Assembly (NCBI RefSeq): GCF_900112025.1
Contig: NZ_FOKL01000001.1
Span: forward strand, 1,107,084 to 1,171,083
Reading direction: 5' to 3'
Length of the DNA stretch: 64,000 nucleotides
Source: Janthinobacterium sp. 344
Lineage (GTDB): Bacteria; Pseudomonadota; Gammaproteobacteria; Burkholderiales; Burkholderiaceae_D
Part shown: one piece after another, positions 61,966-64,000 of the stretch
How positions within the stretch are numbered: position 1 is the stretch's first letter
How the letters are laid out: each line of letters starts with the position of its first letter
Translations under genes and position numbers: made by a program
The notes under the pieces: model-generated
Seen by the model: the letters and a program-made list of their open reading frames with translations, nothing else
Databases searched by the model: none
What the model was told of the DNA's origin: nothing

Positions 61966-64000
61966 ATGGCACGAACACGTTCGCTGGCCGGCACCGTTGC
62001 CGCCACGATTTCCCCCAGCCTCCCGGCGGGGCGCATGCGCCCGTTGGCCGCCGCCGTCCGCTCGGCCCTGCTGGCGGCAACGCTGGGCGCCGGCGCGGCC
62101 CTGGCTGCCGACGCCCCGGCCGACTCCGAGGAAGCGACCCTGAGCGAGATCAAGGTGCTGGGCCAGCAAGACAAGGCAGCGACGGAGAACACGGGTTCGT
62201 ATACGACAAAACAGATGGGCACGGCCACGCGCATGGGCCTGTCGATGCGCGAAACGCCGCAATCGATCTCGGTGGTGACGCGCCAGCGCATGGACGACAT
62301 GGGCCTGAATAGCCTGGCCGAGGTGCTGGTACAGTCGACGGGGGTGACGGTGCAGGAAAACGACAGCGAGCGCACGACCTTTTCAGCGCGCGGCTTTTCC
62401 ATCGGCAATTACCAGATCGACGGCGTGGCCGTCAATTCGGGCAGCAATGCGCTGTTCGACACGGCCCTGTATGACCGCATCGAGATCGTGCGCGGCGCCA
62501 CGGGCCTGGTCAGCGGCAATGGCGACCCGTCCGCCACCATCAACATGCTGCACAAGCGCCCCGGCAAGGAATTTTCTGCCTCGGCCGGCCTGACCGTCGG
62601 TTCGTGGAGCAAGGTCCGGCTGGACGGCGACATCAGCGCGCCGCTGAATGCGGATGGCAGCATCCGCGGGCGCGTCGTGGTGGCCGGCCAGAACCGCCAT
62701 TCCTACATGGACCTGTACCAGGAACGCAAGCGGGTGGGCGCCGTCATCGTCGAGGCGGACCTGACGCCGGCCACCTTGCTGACGGCCGGCATCGACTACC
62801 AGAAAAACACGCCGAAAGGCACGAGCTGGGGCACCACGCCCCTGTTCTTCTCGGATGGCACGCCGGCCAACATGCCCCGCTCGTTCAACATGGCGGCCAA
62901 GTGGAGCAGCTGGGAACGCGCATTCGAGAACAAATACGTCTACCTCGAACACCGCTTCGCCAACGACTGGAAGGTCAAGGCCGCCTATGGCCGCCTGGAC
63001 AGCTCGTCGAACGGCAAGCTGTTCTACGGCGGCAGCGGCTACCCGAACCGCGACGGCTCGGGCCTGTCCGTGTGGAGCAGCGCCTTCCCCTACGATGAAA
63101 AACAGGATAACTTCGACGTGTCGGCCAACGGCACCTTCCCCCTGCTCGGCCGCCAGCACGACCTGGTGCTGGGCGTGAACGGCTGGAAGCGCGTCGGCAC
63201 GACGAATGAAACGCAGTTCGAGGACCCGCTGCCCTTCGCCACCACCATCCCCGACTTCCGCCACTGGACGGGCGATGTGCCGGAGCCGGCCATGCTGCGC
63301 ACGGGCGCGCGCGACGTCGCGACGACGAAACAGTCGGGCGCCTTTGTCGCCACGCGCATCCACCTCATGGACAATCTGAAGGTGCTGGCCGGCGCGCGCA
63401 TCTCCAAGTGGGAAACCTATAACGACCGCTATGACACCCAGGGGCGTTTTGTGAAGCGCAGCTCGGCCTACAAGACGGACGATGTCGTCACGCCCTATGC
63501 GGGCGTGGTGCTCGACGTGAGCAGGAGCACCTCGCTGTACGCCAGCTACACGGACCTGTTCAAGCCGCAAAACCTGAAGGACAAGCACAACGCCTTCCTC
63601 GATCCGATCACGGGCAGCAACGTGGAAGCGGGCGTGAAAAGCGAATTCTTCGACGGCGCCGTCAACGCCTCGTTCGCCGTCTACCAGGCCAGGCAGGACA
63701 ACCTGGGCGAGGAGGATATGTCCGTGCCGCCGGCGTTCCTGCTGCCGGACGGCAGCCGTCCGTATGTCTCGACGGGCAAGGGCACGAAAAGCCGCGGCTA
63801 CGAAATGGAAGTGTCGGGCAGCCCGCTGGCAGGCTGGCAGCTGTTCGGCGGGTTTACGCACGGCACCTCGAAGACGGGCAAGGGCGTGCTGACCAACACC
63901 ATCCAGCCGGCCAGCATGCTGCGCGCCTCGACCACCTACCGCCTGCCGGGCGCACTGCAACACCTCACCATCGGCGGCGGCGTGAACTGGCAGAACGAAA
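61966..64000 (+). CDS. TonB-dependent siderophore receptor, C-terminus beyond window
   Basis: The frame starts at ATG 61966 (MARTRSLAGTVAATI, with AGAAGAAGG upstream) and is open for 678 codons to the window edge. A signal peptide ends near ALAADA. There is no STN domain. TLSEIKVLGQQ is the TonB box, and the plug has RETPQSISVVTRQRMDDMGL, TFSARGFSIGNYQIDG and RIEIVRGATGLVSGNGDPSA. The following barrel strands resemble hydroxamate or ferric-siderophore receptors (FhuE/FpvA-like). It lies next to the sigma-fecR-fecA unit but has its own Fur-like promoter, so it is probably Fur-controlled without surface signalling. The ligand is unknown. Confidence 0.92.
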   Translation, partial: MARTRSLAGTVAATISPSLPAGRMRPLAAAVRSALLAATLGAGAALAADAPADSEEATLSEIKVLGQQDKAATENTGSYTTKQMGTATRMGLSMRETPQSISVVTRQRMDDMGLNSLAEVLVQSTGVTVQENDSERTTFSARGFSIGNYQIDGVAVNSGSNALFDTALYDRIEIVRGATGLVSGNGDPSATINMLHKRPGKEFSASAGLTVGSWSKVRLDGDISAPLNADGSIRGRVVVAGQNRHSYMDLYQERKRVGAVIVEADLTPATLLTAGIDYQKNTPKGTSWGTTPLFFSDGTPANMPRSFNMAAKWSSWERAFENKYVYLEHRFANDWKVKAAYGRLDSSSNGKLFYGGSGYPNRDGSGLSVWSSAFPYDEKQDNFDVSANGTFPLLGRQHDLVLGVNGWKRVGTTNETQFEDPLPFATTIPDFRHWTGDVPEPAMLRTGARDVATTKQSGAFVATRIHLMDNLKVLAGARISKWETYNDRYDTQGRFVKRSSAYKTDDVVTPYAGVVLDVSRSTSLYASYTDLFKPQNLKDKHNAFLDPITGSNVEAGVKSEFFDGAVNASFAVYQARQDNLGEEDMSVPPAFLLPDGSRPYVSTGKGTKSRGYEMEVSGSPLAGWQLFGGFTHGTSKTGKGVLTNTIQPASMLRASTTYRLPGALQHLTIGGGVNWQNE

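Noticed and set aside
62383..63963. A 526-codon minus-strand frame over the second receptor
   Set aside because: It is antisense to the second TonB receptor, whose plug motifs are intact on the plus strand.

Overview
The window reads as a chromosomal stretch of a GC-rich betaproteobacterium of the Oxalobacteraceae, most like Janthinobacterium or Massilia. This is inferred from gene content, not from a database search. The main supports are an aceE-aceF-lpd operon whose E3 carries a lipoyl domain, the zapA / 6S RNA / EVE-protein arrangement, a HrcA/CIRCE-controlled groESL operon, a holC gene followed by a small coiled-coil protein, and palindromic GGGGTCAGACCC intergenic repeats. No prophage, insertion sequence, integron or CRISPR array was seen. 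Both ends cut through genes: an MscS-type channel at the left and a TonB-dependent receptor at the right.

Layout. Positions 1-7117 hold an MscS channel, an RsmB-type rRNA methyltransferase with purN, a barstar-like protein, a glycine-zipper lipoprotein-like protein, a spermidine-synthase-like protein and an orphan GspE/PilB-type ATPase. Positions 7194-19741 hold tRNA-Lys, several exported proteins (a large metallophosphoesterase lipoprotein, an LprI-domain protein, an S9 peptidase, a BON protein, a HEIGH metalloprotease-like protein and an M49-type peptidase), an MFS carrier and a short SDR. Positions 19854-26096 hold a LysR regulator and an EmrAB-NodT type efflux operon facing its TetR regulator. 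Positions 26113-34011 hold a degenerate phosphoesterase-like protein and the pyruvate dehydrogenase operon.

Positions 34603-48918 are mostly housekeeping: folD, oligopeptidase A, holC, an amino-acid binding protein, cytochrome c, ilvD with a divergent LysR, lgt, an EVE protein, 6S RNA, zapA and a ZapB-like coiled coil. Positions 49147-57375 hold groES-groEL, three transporters/enzymes and phosphoglucomutase. Positions 57494-64000 form an iron-uptake block: a Fur-box promoter, a FecI-type sigma factor, FecR, a FecA-type receptor with an STN signalling domain, then a second siderophore receptor with its own Fur-like box.

The most unusual signal is not a gene. Six intergenic elements of 100-133 bp fall in two families. 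Each has a conserved core and terminal inverted repeats whose sequence differs from copy to copy while staying self-complementary, and five of the six start or end within about 2 bp of a stop codon. Other points of note are a decayed second copy of the lpd 3' end plus its terminator, a phosphoesterase-like protein that has lost most metal ligands and has a STAND-like tail, and well-formed promoter/operator layouts before aceE, emrA/tetR and groES.
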